Shown here piece after piece: positions 26,501-42,097 of a stretch of 64,000 nt of DNA (position 1 is its first letter; the number at the start of each line of letters is the position of its first letter). Below the pieces are notes generated by a model. The model did not search any database. It was not told the origin of the DNA and saw nothing but the letters and a program-made list of their open reading frames with translations. Source of the stretch: Channa striata (Eukaryota; Chordata; Actinopteri; Anabantiformes; Channidae); the NCBI GenBank assembly GCA_033026295.1, contig CM065169.1, forward strand, positions 11,266,462-11,330,461. Direction: 5' to 3'. The translations under genes were made by a program, and so were the position numbers.

Positions 26501-29500
26501 ACAATGGTCTTGGAGCGTTCGCTGTCCATTCTTGAACTGTTGAGACGCAGTTCTTCATTCTGGAAGAGTGGAGCGATGAGGGATGAACAGACAACAAAAA
26601 CGAGCAGGGTGAGGCAAAGTTAAAGCTGAGTGGGTGCGATGAAACAGAACAGAAAATAGTCAATCCCAGGATTAGTGAGACAAGCCTTCAGTATTAAGTT
26701 CAGGTTTAAGCACAACAAGTGAAATGCTCGTCGAAATCTCCTGCTGATTAAATTACACTGGAGGAAACACGAGCTCCTTAACAAAGCTACTTTTGTACCG
26801 TAATAAACAAGCGGGGGATTTTTAGCCTAAAATGTTCAAAGTTTTTTCAACTATATTATTTACCAATTTCTTAAGATGGGAAAAGGTGACAGTGGTGCAA
26901 TTGAAGAGCTCAGGTGACAGCCAGCCTTTGTCATCACTGCAGTGGCGGATGGCAGTGCCTGGAAAAACACAAAAGCACAAGAAATGAAGAAAAGTCAAGT
27001 TCATACAAGTTTGTTACACACTGGGGGGGAGGGGTCAAAATATTAATACCTGTAACCACAACATATTCACAAAGTGATGCTAAAGCACAATGAGACACTA
27101 TATGAATGTAAATATGTATTTTTTTACTTCAATTTAAATGATTTTTAAACTGGTTTGAAAAAGTGATACAGTCTATAAACTTCCTAAACACCAGAGTTAT
27201 TAACGTTCAAAATATTTGAAACTGTACTGTTCCTGTCTGCTAAAAAAAAAAAAACTAAACACTTCATTCAAATGCAAAGTTTTCTCCATTTTGCTATTGT
27301 TGCAGAGGAAGAAACGGCTGAAGCAACTGCCAGTTGTGACGAGCAAATAAATTCCCCAGTGACTCGGGAGACAACGAAGTGTGCACCATGGTGACAGCAG
27401 TTAGCAGTGGGTAACCAGGAAAGTGAGAGCGCGTCAGCGGGAGCAGGTCAGTGAACTTCACCTCAATGCTCCTTCTCTCACACACAAACACTCACACTCG
27501 GCTGTCGGGGGGAGGGGTATTACTGTCAGTTCTTAACATAATACCTGTGTTTATCCTCTACATGACCGGCTAATGAAAACGCTCGCTTAGATTAATCGCA
27601 GATTGATCACAGAGCTTTATTACAATGTTTTTAAGACAGATTAAATGCCTTCAAATTCAAAAACACACAGCCACCCAAACAAGCAGCTTAAGCCAACCTC
27701 TGTCACAATGTAACTATGAATGCCTTTACGTAAAGGAAAAACTAAATTCATAAGCAACGAAAAACAGCCTATTACAATACACACATGTTTTCATTGCCAG
27801 TAGCTTTTGGAAGGTAATCTTAGTTATTTAGCTATTATTTTGTAACTACTGTAATTAGCATTTTCTACTTCTTTGTGTGCATGTTTAAGCATATAACATT
27901 ACCATAAGCATGTACCATAAGAGTTTTGGAGGCTGACAGATAAATAACTTATTATTTTGAACTTCAGAAAAGTGGTGGCAGCAGTGCTTGTTAAGCATGT
28001 CTATGTGTTTGTTTCCTAAGTGTATGTAACACTGTAAAAATAACACCACACTATTTTTAGTCCATTAATTCCTTCCTGATTTTCATATTAGCCAAGAAAC
28101 ATATTTTTACCCAACTATAATTAGAGTGATCCTAATCTGAAGGTAACAAATTATGACAAATTCTTCCCTCAGCGTGGATGAAAAGACTTTTCATTTTGAT
28201 CAGTGAAATTGGCTGTTCATTAATGAATAGATATTGTCACTTCCTCTGGATCTAAATTATTAGGTCTGTCATCACAGGTTGACAAGTACTGACCAATGGA
28301 TCCTTTGGGACAATTCATTGCTGCAGGGCGTCCGAATTTCGTCTTGGGCCACCAGATGCCTGCGTCAAATGCCTTGGGACAGCCCTCGTAAACCACTGTA
28401 GGGGACACACACACAACAGAGACAGAAAGTTGTTAATTAGTTGGAATATAGGCTTTAAACACAGTTGTATGTAAGAGAATTACAGAACAAGATTCATAAA
28501 GTGTTTAAAGAAAGTGAAGCTAAACCACTTCAAATCTTATCACACAATATTCATTATCAAGTACCGAGTGCAGCCTTCCCTCACACACCAACGCAGCAAC
28601 ATGTAACCCACTTAATCCTAAAGAGCAGTTACACAAGCTGTCATACATAATTCATTTCACCATATCTGGGTTAATAAATCTCCTTGTTTTTCTGTGGCAC
28701 CTATAATCCCCAAGTCTTTCACTAAATACTTTCCATTTACAATAAACTTTTAGAATAGAATAGAATAGAATAGAATAGAACAGAATAGAACAGAATAGAA
28801 CTTTATTATAATCCAACAGTGGGGAAATTCTTGTGATGTAGCAGCCATGGACAAGGACACTAAGCATTATACTTTAACAGAAAAAAAGGCATTTAAAACT
28901 AAAAATATATACATATTTACATTGGAACACGAAATAAAAATAACATCAAATAGAAATAACCAACTGAGTGACGATTTGTAACAGCACTGTCACTCTTTTT
29001 GCATAACTGTTAAACACCATTTTCTATTCAAGTTCAATCATTCTGTCATCACTTAAGGTTACCCTGAAATCATAACAGATATGTTGAGTTTCACTGTGTT
29101 GTTCGGACTGCAGAGCTGACAGACTGTGATGAATTGTAATATCTCACAGGACATTATATTAAGAAATGTCTTAGTTGTTTTAGTCTGGATTTCATTAAAA
29201 GTCTGAGCATGTTGTAAGCCTGTGAGGAGCTCCATGTTGGGTCAAACAGTAAGCACATTTACATTTTGAGCTTCTTCTATTCATCCGTACTGTATTGTGT
29301 GTGTGCAGTCCCACTGCCAAGCCAGCCCACTAGTCAGAATTGCTGCTTCTGCTTGACTGGGCGGTGACAAAGACTTGAAGTTAGCTCAACTGCAACACCA
29401 GCAGATGTGAGAGCGACACTATTTGTTTTCTTCTGACACTTCATCGACTCATCCGGCCCCACACTGCGACCCAAAACATTTAAAGGACTAATACACCCAG

Positions 29501-31403
29501 CTTTTTCTCACTACTATCCACATCGTGCATCAACACTTAAAATCCTTAATCTTCCTTTTATAAACAGCACCTTGCATGTTGTTCTATTATGTTTTATTTT
29601 ATCATTTCAAATACGTATTTATTAGGAAATGTTCTATTTAATCTGTGCAGAAGGAGTACTTTATTAATTATACTGATACATATTTATTTCCTCTTAATAT
29701 GAAAAACTAAATATTGTTCTAGCACTTCTGGAGAGATGCATCCATTGGTGCATTACTTATAATCAACCGCAACTGTGGTTTAGGAGTTTTCTGACTAATT
29801 CTCCTTTTAGGCGTAATAAAGTTTATACCTAATTTACAGCGTGCCAGTGGTTCAATGATCAAGCAAATCAGGAAAAATCAAATGATGAATCACAATATAA
29901 CAACATACATTAAATTTACATACCTTCACATCCAATGGGGGTAACTTCAGCAAAGGGGTTGTCACAGCGGTTACACTGACGACCTATGACACCTCCCTTA
30001 CAGGGGCACTGCCCAGTGACAGGGTCACAGGTTCGAGACTCAGAGCCAACAGAGAAACACTCACAGGGGTAGCAAGTGTCCTCACCCTCCGGACGATAGT
30101 GGTTTTCCTACAGGAAGGAGGAGACACACATCACTAACATTATTTAAACAGATAGATGGAAATCCGGATTGTTGTTTGCATTATTGGCCCATCTTTAAAG
30201 CAAGTGTATCTGATTTTTATTAAACAACAACCACTGTGACGATAAGTAACAAAACTTGCTGAGAAACAAGCAGAAAAGAGATCTGCGAAGTCAGGGAACA
30301 GACTTGGCCAAACAGCACACTAATAGCAGTTTAAAATATCCTCCGTTGTTATGTTGTTGATAGCAAATCATAACATCTGTGTAAACCTTTATTATATTAA
30401 AAACTAAAACTTTAACTATGGAGAACAATGAAAGTCCAGGGTTCCTGATTCTCGGTATGTAGCAGTTTATCTGATCCAAAAGTAGTAAGACCAAAGACTG
30501 CTGAAAAAGTCAGGAGATGTGTCCATGTGACAAGGCGACCATAGCTGCACGGCGGCAGTGTGGTGGTAGTGATGCTTCTCTCTGGCCTCTAGATCTATTT
30601 TCAGGTCACCTGGTATTATCACCTTAGCTCGCATGGAACCTCGACGAAGGTGATGCCATAAAAAGTAGCAGGTACCAGATACTATCTGCAACTTGGCCTA
30701 AAAACCTAAAAAGGTGAGTAAAGTCGTCTTGAGCCGGTTATCATGTATTGAAAAGGCTCCGTATAATGCTCGTACCAAGCTGATAGGACCAACCTTTTTT
30801 ATTTTTTACATTTTCTGTAATCTACTGTAATATATGTCAATTGTGTTATGGCACTGCTGTTTTCATTGCCTTGCTTGAAATAACATAAAAATGATATGGT
30901 AAATCACAAAACAAACACTGGGTCCTGAACAGCATGTGGAATGTCAAATACTGTGTTTCTACCTTGCAGCGGCACTCTCCAGTGGTCTTGTTGCAGTCTT
31001 TATGAAATCCTTTGTTAGTGTCACAGTTGCATGGTCCACACATAGGGCTGCCCCACCAACCCTGAGGGCATGGCTTCTCCACTCTGTCATCAAAAATAGA
31101 GGAGGTATAAACTGAGACACAGGTAAACGTAAATCTGAATTTTCAATAGAGTAAAAAAAATGAAGTAATCAATTACTGTATCTGAACAGATAGCCATTTA
31201 AAAATGAAAACTAATCTAGAATCTAAGCTTTTTTCCAAAGCTCATCTGCAAAAAAGACAACAAACAAATCATAGCAATGGTAGATCAGGTTTTGGCATGT
31301 TACTATCTGTTGACTGTATCTCCAACTAAATGCCCCAGATCACTCTGAATAAACTTCACCATATAGTCAGTGAGTCAAGTGTGAGTCATTTATCCAAACA
31401 CAC

Positions 31404-31439
<36 letters not shown>

Positions 31440-34400
31440 TTTCTTCCTTTCTCAGGAGATGTGATCTTCAGCTGATAGGGGACGAGCTGTATAAGGGCAA
31501 CAGAGACTAAACACAGTTATAGAAGACCAGTCAGGCATGGAGGGGGAAACCCACATCCTGCTTATGAAAGGAAGTGATGATTGTCAAAGGTGAGACTTTA
31601 GGGTGAAATAACTGGTCTTCAATCAGGGCCCACTAATTCATGTGCACTTTTTGACCTATACACAACGTTCTGCATGTTCAGATGAATTTCACCCAGTGGC
31701 TCTCAGATACAAATGCCATCAAGCTCACATTACAGAGTAGTAAGGCCCTTACTTTTAAAAACAAAGAAAAGGACATTACTTGTTTTCGCAGTACTGTCCA
31801 TAGTAGTTCTGTCCACATTCGCAGGTGTAGCCGTGGGAGGAACTTGGCTTGCGAACACAGGTGGAAATATGCTCACAGGGGTTGAGCTGACAAGCATCAA
31901 CACACTCTTTACCAAAGTAACCTGCAGGGCAGACAGATAGGACGGACGATTTATATCCAAACCCTCCCGAGGGAAATGCAGACCGTATAGGGGTGCTTGT
32001 GTTTGTGTTCATGCATGTGGGTACTACCTGGGTCACAGACGCAGGTGTGTGTGCTCCAGTCGTCGCTGCAGTGGCTGTTGTCGGGGCAGATGTTGGAGTC
32101 GCATGGGTCAGCCAAATCGCAGCCGTCCTCCACACGGATCTTAAGGCCCTGAGCCATGTTCACATTGGCCACATTTGTGGACGTCTCACCCATACGCACG
32201 CCCTAATGCATTGTATATATTAATGGATGAGGATTAGAGCAAGGTAAGTACAAGAAAAATCAGCTGAAAAAAAAAATTTCATGTAAGACATATTTTTGAG
32301 TGAGGGACTTCGCACCTGTATGCAGCCCACAAATCCTTTGTTGACATGATTCCCCTCTCCAGGCAAACCTCCAACATGAAGAGTTTGCAACCTCAATCCT
32401 GGGAGGTCATGACCAATCTCCACTGACTTCTGCTTAAAAACACGGATTTGTAAAATGAGAATGTTGATTTTTAGACCTTAGGTTCTTCCTTTGCTACATG
32501 TAATGTAAAATGCTCCGTACCTGGTACATGCCGTAGTCCAGGGACACAGCCGCCACGTATTTGATGTCCTTGCCGTCTTTTACGCTCCTTAACTCTACCA
32601 GCAGGTGGTGCCACTCTCCGTCATCGACCCTAATCTGGGGGAAACTCAAGGAGGCCACCAACTTATTTCTTAGCAACACCTCCATACGGACTTGCTGCTG
32701 ACTCAGCTGGATGGTGAGAAAGATCACAAATTATTGAGGAGACCATCTAAACCTTGTTTTTACAATTTACTCGACGGAAAACGTTGCTGGCGACAAACAA
32801 CAGTATACACAATACTGTACCATGAGGTTGATGGTGGAGGAGGGTCCAGCGTTGGCCTGCATCAGGGTACCAGCAGGCTGCCTGGTGCGGAACATGAGGC
32901 CAATGTACCACGGGACAGCAACAGTAATGTCCGTCTCGCTCCAGGACACCAGTGCCTGGCCATCGAAGAACTGAGGAGCTGGCATCACTGAACAGGAGCG
33001 TAACAGGACAAATAGAGATTTACAGTAACGTACAGTAAATTAAGGGGTTTCAGAATTTGCACAGCAGTGAAACCCACTGTCCTGGAAAAGCTTTGGGCAA
33101 AGCCCGATAAACATCTCTGGATGCGTTTAAAGAGACCATCTGTACCATTTAAAATGTACATTTAGAACCAATTTTATACTGAAATATTAATTTCACTGCT
33201 ATGAACATTTAGAGGTCAGCCACCACAAAACATCGGATTTAATTACGTTAATAAATAGCTAAGAGAAGCTTCCTCTCTTGCGTACAGCTCTAAGGCTGAC
33301 GAAGCTGCAGGATGAAAAAAACCAAATTCAACCATCAGGTCTGACATGAAGGTTTTTCAGCAAAGTGAAACAGAAAGTAAAAAAAGAGGAGGAGAAAAAG
33401 GATGAAAATGAAGAAAAGAGTGTGGATAGGAATTTTTTTTTTCATGATACTATATATATATATAGGAAAATAACACCATAAGTGTTTCTTCCACCATATT
33501 CTACAGCATAAAACCTGTGGGTGTCTGGGTTAGGGTTTGGGTCGCTTCCTCACAGAATAGCAGATCTGAAACAGTGACCTAATGATGGCATTAGATAAAA
33601 TATTAGGAGATGACCTTGTCTTCACTCCTATACGGACCTTATATTTCTGGCTCACAGGGTATAATTTTTAGATGGTGCTTTGACAAAGCCTTAACAACAA
33701 CCTGAAGCTTTTGTCCATATCAAAACCATTTTGCCTCTTTCTTGTATAAACACGCCTTAACTATATTACCAGGACTGTTGATTATAAAGACATTTTTAAT
33801 AACATGCAACAGCTTAATGTCCACCATTCCAGATATTCAAACTTTAGAGCTACTTGTCCTAGCAATGTCTCGTGAGCTTGTGGATATGTTTTCCATTTTA
33901 CTAGCTGTATCTATTTAGCCTGACTACAGTCTGCTTTAAGTAAGAATGACTTTAAATACTCTGTATTATTTAAACCAAATCAGCTAGAATAAGAAGATGG
34001 GAAAAAAAAGACTGACCAGGCAAGTAACTTCCAGTCTTTTCATGTTTGATCAGGCTGGGTGATTTTGGCAGTGGGAAATAAATGATAACAAATCTCTGGT
34101 TTCTTATGTGACAGCTAGGTGTGTGAAGACTCAAACTAAATGTGTCAACAAGCAGCAGAGCAGCCAACAGCTCTTCGCAGCTTGTTGTGATCCAAGCCCA
34201 GTTCAGATACTGGATACGCGGTCTGGCAACCAACTCGGCAGCTACATCAGACATTCACCCTAAAGGAGGAAATCAAAGTCCTCTCTTTACCATAGAAGAG
34301 CATGAGACAGGTTATGGAGTGTAAATAACACTGTGGGCAATCATAACGATACCACTTATTCTTTATTTGTCTACTTATCTCCCTATCCATTTATGTATAC

Positions 34401-34758
34401 TGTAGGTCTGCACTACAGTACTACATCTGCTAATGTAGCAACACACACGACACAGCGATGGGATCAGTGCAGTGTCTGTGTGTATGCATCTTTTGTTTTG
34501 TCCTTGGAGTCAGGTTTTTGAGGAGTGAGTCAGTGTTCGCCCTTTGTCCCTAAAAACTCCAAACCTGCGGCAGTGTTTTGTGTGTACAGTAGTGAGCAGA
34601 TCCTTCGCCGTGAATCAGACTGAGTCATAGGAGGTGGTCCTTATCCCAGTTGATCTCCCAAACAAACACCATTTCCTGAAAGTCGTCAATATACTTACTC
34701 GGGGTAAAAATTCACTGGAACGTGTGTGTGTGTGTGTGTGCATGCACATTCGTTGCAT

Positions 34759-34798
<40 letters not shown>

Positions 34799-37700
34799 TC
34801 TACAATAAAACACTTTCCCTTACATTACTTTTTGGAATCTGGGGCCCCACAACAATAAGAATGTTTCCACACGTAAATGTGTAAGGCAACTTGGACCCCA
34901 CCATGTAACAAAAAGGAACACACACACAGAAGCTCATAGAGGAGCAAGCGCGTACAAATTTGCAAAGATCCGCTTGAGTAGCAACAGATATATAAATGCA
35001 ACACATCCACCCAAAAACAGACACCAGCACACGCGCGATTTACCTTGTTCACAGTTTTTGCCACCGTAACCAGTAGGGCAGTCACAGCTGTAGGTGTTCC
35101 ACTTGCTGATACACACTCCTCCATTCTGACAAACATCTTTTGTGCAAAAGTTTCTCTTTGCAGGGCAACCTGAAAAACAAGTACATTTGAAATCATTTAA
35201 AATGACAAAGTTTAGTTCATACAGTGTGTGAGGTTATTCGTGCGTTGCTCTGGTTACCATGTGGCAAGTCTAACCTGCTGTGGTGCCGTTGTTAGCGATG
35301 TAGCTCGCCATGTCAATGGCTTTGCTGTCGATGCTAAGGTTTCTCATGCAACCCACAAAGTCTCTGTTCCGGACTGGGAAGTCCTCAGGCAGGTTGGGCA
35401 CTCCGCCAAGCAAAAGGGGTCCTGTCAAGTCCAACGACCTGTAGAAGACAAAAGACAGGACACAGATAAGTGCAAAATCAACTATGCTTAATACATGATT
35501 TATTATTAATCTACAGTACAATATGCGATGATGAGATATGCTGTTGTTGCCCTAAAATAGTCACGCAGTAAACCACAAAATTAAACATTTGCTAACTGAT
35601 TTGGAGTCTTTGAAAATATTTAATCCTAAAACCATTAATACATGAACAAATTATAGACTATAAAATGGGTTAAAAAAGTGAGATGAAATCAGAATGATAC
35701 ATTAAATTTTTATTTCATTGCCATATTTCAAATCGACAAAGGTGGAAAAAACTGTTAAGTACAATATACCAATGATGCTTCTACATTCTCCAGCAAAGAG
35801 CGATTGAGGTAAAACAGCAACCTTTACAACGCTGACATTTCTGAAATAAGGTTTCAGTGTCCAGTGTTTGAAGTTGTCACAAGGCCGGCTGTGACCATCA
35901 GCATGAACAAGTGAAGGTTTCACATAGTGGGTCACGTAGGAAGCTTCTTACACCCTGAGCTCCTCAAGATCAAAAGCTGTGAGGCTTTGAGAGATTTAAT
36001 GTGATGCAATGGTGAACAAAACAAAACCAGTGAATGTATGAACTGTGTGTATATATATAGCACAATGCTATTGCTAGGCAAGGATCCTTTGGAGTCTTTC
36101 GAAAATCCCTGAGCGGGAAATCCCTAAATAAATCAGGTCCGCTATATTTGGTTAGCAATTTTAGATCCCTAAACAGCTCATTAAGGAAACGTATCGAACA
36201 GAAATGCCTATTTAAACAGATGAGTCAATCATTTTGCATCCCCTCACTTTGGAATGGTTACAAGGGTAGAACAAATATTTTTTTAAAACAGGGACATAAT
36301 GATAAATATCCCATTCCCGGTTGGTTTGACAAGGATACTTGTGCAAAACACACCAATACTGTCTCTAGAGTTTTGGTGTGAGGACACAAATATTGTCACC
36401 CAGTATCCCAGTAAAAATTAACCACTATGGCCTTTCATACAATTGTGATGGGGTTAAAATAAACCCTTAAAAAAAAAGTTGATGTCAACTCTAAACGCCA
36501 AGTTGTTCTCATTCTCAGTCTCAGCAACGCTCTGGATCATGTAAAAATGTTCACACATTTCAGGGGTTTGCTTGATTGCAACACGTTATGCATGAATGTA
36601 ATATTTAATATCGGTATATCCCAGCTTGACTCAGTAACATTTCCTCTGTAGTTCCTAAAAGAATGTAACCTCATTAAACCCCTTTGAAGCTCTCTTTCCC
36701 TCTGTCCCAACCCTCTTTACACAAAATGTGTCTCTGCATGTTAGCTCTCCAAAACATCCATAAAAACACTCTCAAACTATAAATATAAAAATCAATTAGT
36801 CTGTAGTAAACACACCTAAAGTCACCTAAAGCCCGTGTTTGGATGAAGGTTTGGTTGCCTGACAGCAACCAGGCCATGGGGATGAACTCAGATTAGAAGA
36901 CAAAAGGGGGAGAGGATTGTTGGAGATGCGTTGTGTAATCTACTGTACTGCAGGTTCTTTGACTTAACCCCCAAGGTTCGACATATTGGTCTATTTGTGT
37001 TTTGCTATTGCAGGATAGTTTACAGAGACTGTGTCTGGGAGAGTGACTGGAGATGTTGAGCGAGAAGATCAGAAGACACGGAGACGGGTGACAGATTCTC
37101 CGACTTACTTCTTCTGTCCGGTCTGGGTTCCCTGAGCGGCACAAGAGTAGTTGCCGATCTGCTTTCCAAAGCGAATCGCCATCGAGATATCGCAGTCGTC
37201 AACGGCAACCACAGCCACCTTTTCTCCAGAGGGTCCATGAGGGACGCCAAGACGCCCAATGTTAGGCTGAAAGAGATAGTTGTTTATAAACATTGATTAC
37301 AAATATCCGTAATTAATGGAAGAAGGAACCTAAACACCAACACTTAAATTGTACAGGAAAATGTTTTAATATCACCATTATTAAAGATACAGATTAAACA
37401 TAAATAATTTATAACTAGAATGGTCTGTGGAACTGTGCTCTGCAAAACAAGGAGGACATTTATTGTCTTTCTTGCATACTTGACTGCAAAAAGTCTTTTT
37501 TTAAGGCTGTTGTAATGATAAATTACACAATTGACTGAATTTTGTTAAAAGCTTTAACGCTTGGTTGTTTCTTTGTTTCTTTTTAACCAAATGTGAGAAA
37601 CTTGGCCAGGATGGCAGCTTTGGTGCCCGATTAGTGAGGGCCAGCACTACACAATGTCTCGCTGACTTTAGGCAACTCGGAGCAGAAGTACAGGCCTCAC

Positions 37701-40700
37701 TTGGCTTAGGGCGACAAAAAAGCCCATTGTGCATTTGCTTGCACCTAATGATTACAAAGTAGGCTAATTCCTTCATCAAGGCCTGGAGCCGACAAATGTT
37801 GATCTGAGAAAATGTGGATCAGCTTATAAAATCAGGCCACCAAATCGCTTTAGTCTGTAATATTTAACCTGAGACCGAAGTTCAATGGAGCGTTTTACTT
37901 AACAATGGTGGATTTGGCCCGAGACGCATTTGAGTTTAATTCAAAAATGTTTCCACCAATTAAACAATGACACCTTTTCCCTTCACTGGTATAAAAACTT
38001 CAGTCGGGACACAGTTTTGGTGAAAATAAGAGCAATTTTGTGACACATGCAGATTTTTATCTTAAATTTAAACCAAACGTTTCCAATTCCTATCTGTGCG
38101 ACTGGCTTCTAGTGGATAAATTAAGTAATTAACTCCGTCTGTTATATCTCCTGAGGAAATGATAAAGCTCTAGACTACAAAAAAACAACAATGGGACAAC
38201 AAATCCCAGATTCAATTGCAGTGTTATGTTTGAATTAGGCATCCAGGGTGCTTAAATGCTGCCGGGCTATGCGATAATAAAAGGACTTTGAAACTTTTAA
38301 TAGGACTTTCCTCAATTGTTCCTTAATATATATATATTTTTTACAACTCAGGAAATAAAAGGGACAAAAAAAAAAAGCACAAGATAAGAGGTGGACAGAA
38401 AAAAAAAAATCAGGAATGGGTAGGACGCCAATATGTGAGGTTTTGTTTGTCTCCGTCATAAACAGGATTAGTGTAATGAGATACTGGTGGGGCAGAGATG
38501 TGACAAACAAAGGAGGAGGGAAAAAGAGAGGGCGAAAAATAGAAAAAAGAGGAATGACAGACAAAAATAGGGAAGTGGACAGACCAGAAATAAGAGAATG
38601 AAAGACACAGATAAAACAGAACAAGCAGACAGGCAACACGGGGTGCCGTGGCCTCTACTTTGGCTCAGATGGGCTTCGGTGCAGGAATATTTTCCAACCC
38701 AGAGGCAGTTTTATCATAGTTTTGTCAGTGCCACTCCCTCCAACATCCCCGTTTCCGCTGATTCCACAGAAAGCGTTTTCACACTTTCCGACGTACTGCA
38801 CCACCGACACTGCTGTCATTCTTTTTCACAGCTCTAATGTTACTAGTTTACATCACTATTCAAAAGCGTTATTTAAATGTACTGAGCCAACATGCTAACC
38901 CACTGTACAGGTATCTACAGGTGGATTCTGGAGTTTAAGTACATCACCCACACCACCAAACATCACCACGGTAACAAGACAGATTCGTCTCTCCAGACGA
39001 CTCACGACTGAAATAGTTGGGACCTCCCAGTGTTGGCTGCAGTACCACAACGGACAGGTTCTTTTTAAAAATCTTTGACAGCGGCACAGTGTAATTTGCA
39101 GGGGAATGTAAAATAAAGTTTAAAAAATAATATATATATATATATGTATTTTAAAATCTAAAAAACATGAGTTTAGTCAAACAATTAGTCAAATTTCTTT
39201 TCTCATCAGTGTAAAAAGAAAAATGAGAGGGAATGCGGGATAACAATATAAAAGCTTGTCTGGAGCAACAAAAGGTAATTTGTCAGATAAAGAAAATCAC
39301 TCTGTGAGTAGACTCTTCAGTGATAATCTTATCTCTTTCAAGTTTAGTCAAGCAAGGACGGAGCGCGATAAAGGCGGAGAAAGACAGGAAGCAAAACACA
39401 GGAGAAAGAGGGATATCCAGATGCCGTACATAATGGACCCGCAACCTGAAATCTCAGAGGCTGCAGCTGTTACATGTACTATTAGATAACACACAAACAC
39501 AGAACGGACACACTGTAAATGCTAAACCACGCATTATTTGGAGCACATGTGCAATGTACAACTAACATGTAAGAGGTATATGAACCTTAACCCAGGAGTA
39601 TGAAAACAACTGTTATACACAAATTCTGAATGCTGCGTATGCACAAAAAGTTCTGTCTTTTATATGTGTACATGTTCAACGTTAACAGAATAAAATGTTG
39701 AGGCCTTTATGTTCACAAAGGAAAAAGCTGTGTTTTCCAGGCCATTGAATTTGTTGAAGTCAGCAAACTTAAACATATCAAACTTGAAATAACATTTCAA
39801 AATGCTACTAGCTACCATTTGGTTAAAAACTCATACCTGAGGGAATTCCCTCACAAATTAGACCGTTTGTAACTCTGGCCAGTAGAATTGCATATAGATT
39901 CCGGCTACTGTCTGGCTCTCGTCTCTTGAAGTGCTCTTGGCCCTTACTTTGAGGGGCCCCATGAGAGTCTCTTATTTACCCTCGGCACGACTCTGGGCCG
40001 TTGAAGATTCCCTCTCGCTACGTTGTCGTTTCCAGGGGTGATGGGCGTGCTGCAGTCATAGCAACGCTCTTGATCCCCACAGCTTGCCACATAGACAAGG
40101 AGGACACATGACGCGAGTGGACAGAGGAACACACACACACACACACACACAGACCCACATTCGTAGACAAATGTGCGCTCATATACACAAAAAAGACTGT
40201 ACTCAGACACACACACACTTTCTCCAACCAACAAGTATACATGCAGACACAGGACAAAGACCCACCCATTGACGCACACCCTCTCTCTCCCACCAACAGC
40301 GGCACACACACTGACAACTCTGTAACTACCAGGCTACCTGTCTACATGAAGGCTCAACCAGCCCTGCAGCCAGCATGTAAGGAACCCTTGCTACGTGATT
40401 GAGTTACACGCAAAACACAGATTAGTCAAGAATTGCCTTAAACTGTCAAGGTGATCACCTAATAACTAGGAAATATGTGTTTGTGTGTGAGGGGTGTGTG
40501 CGTGTGTGTGTGTGTGTGTGTGTACAGGGTGGGATGGAGGTAACACTCAGAGGTGATTATGTGTTTGTGTTTGGCAAGCATGGGAAGGATGTGTGCAGAA
40601 TGTGTTTAAGCATGTGTGCTGAGTGAGAAAGCGACGAGCTTGTGTGTGTATGTGTGTGTGCGCTTAAGACAGGAAGCAGCAAGTGGGGCTGCAGACGGCC

Positions 40701-41083
40701 ACACAGTTCATTTTGACAATAAAGGAAAAAGGGCGCGCAGTGCTGTGTTTTATTTGGGCTCGCCTGAGGAAATGCCACTGTTGCTTTAACTGCCTTATGA
40801 AAGTTACAGTCCGTGGATCTCTAGTTAAACTGGAGCAACCACAAGAACAAACCAAACATAATTGTTTTGAGAATTCATACAAGAAACCAAGAGCCAAAAT
40901 AAAGGTGGGCACTGAACCAACAGCAACATCTCTTAGTTTTGCGTGGGTTTATGTGTAATGTTGCTTTCTTGGCCCCGTCATGCACCAACTACTGTGTCCC
41001 ACCTTCCCTCTAACAACAGACTCTATCATGTCCACATTACCTCACCTGCCTTCTGGCTGTGTAAACCTAGAAGTGTGCATTAT

Positions 41084-41121
<38 letters not shown>

Positions 41122-42061
41122 TTCCAAGAGGCTTTACATGAGGATACCATGTCCTATGCCCGAGCCTATGTATTACTGTTGTCGCTTCACACTTCTCACT
41201 ATTAGTGTAACAGATGGACAGCAACCATTGTTAACTCGAAGCTTTCGAGCAGCTAAACCAATGTGTGGACGAGACACAAACCGAGGTCAGAGTAATTGTA
41301 TACTATTTGAAACAGCTTGAAAAAATTCACTCACATTCACATTCACTGACATCAAGGGGATTATCTTGTGACTGATGTTTTGAAACAATTTTTAACATAT
41401 TTCAAAGACAAATTTTGTCTCTTCTACTAATTTATAATAAAGTCCAAGAGAAAATTCATGTTGTAGCTACAATTTCCAATGTGGCTGCAACAATCAGACA
41501 TCAGCAACAGCGGCTCCACAGGGATTATTTATTGCTTACAGAGCCTTTAAGAGTGCAACATAAAACAATTAAGGATCACTGGAAATCAGGCAGCAGAAGT
41601 GCTGGCACAGTAAAATTTAACTTTATAGAGATTATCGCAAAGATAAGAGAGACTGTATACATAATTGGAAATAGTGGAAGATAAGAGTGAAGGATGAGGA
41701 AACAGAGAGACACGAGTAGTCATAAACTACATTTCCTCTGTGTTTTTATCTAATATTTTCTGTTCTCCCAAAAATTCCAATGTCTGTCTGTCTCTGTCAA
41801 CATTAATAGGAGGTTTAGGTCATGCTAGATGAGGTGTGTGAAATTTTCTCCGTTCAGTGACATACCCTATCCCTCATCACAGCAAAGCGATGAAGAAATG
41901 CAATGATAAGAGAAGGTGAAATAAATAAGACAGAAATGTGCCAATGAGTCAGTCATGTGCGACGGCCTGCAGTCTGTGTGACAGATTTATCAGATATCAA
42001 TGACACGTGACGTAAACATCTGCTGTTCATGCTTGTAACTCACTCATCTAGACACAAACAC

Positions 42062-42097
<36 letters not shown>

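Noticed and set aside
35702..35935. 77-codon minus-strand open frame in a celsr1 intron starting MTHYVKPSLVHADG
   Set aside because: No family recognised, no flanking splice sites that fit the exon 6/7 phase, and its end is AT-rich intron. It is probably chance.
39944..40309. Minus-strand open frame with an acceptor-like GACTGCAG and a donor-like AGG|GTAAAT
   Set aside because: The polypyrimidine tract is poor, the resulting 70-nt exon would break the celsr1 frame, and most of the open frame comes from a CA/GT repeat.
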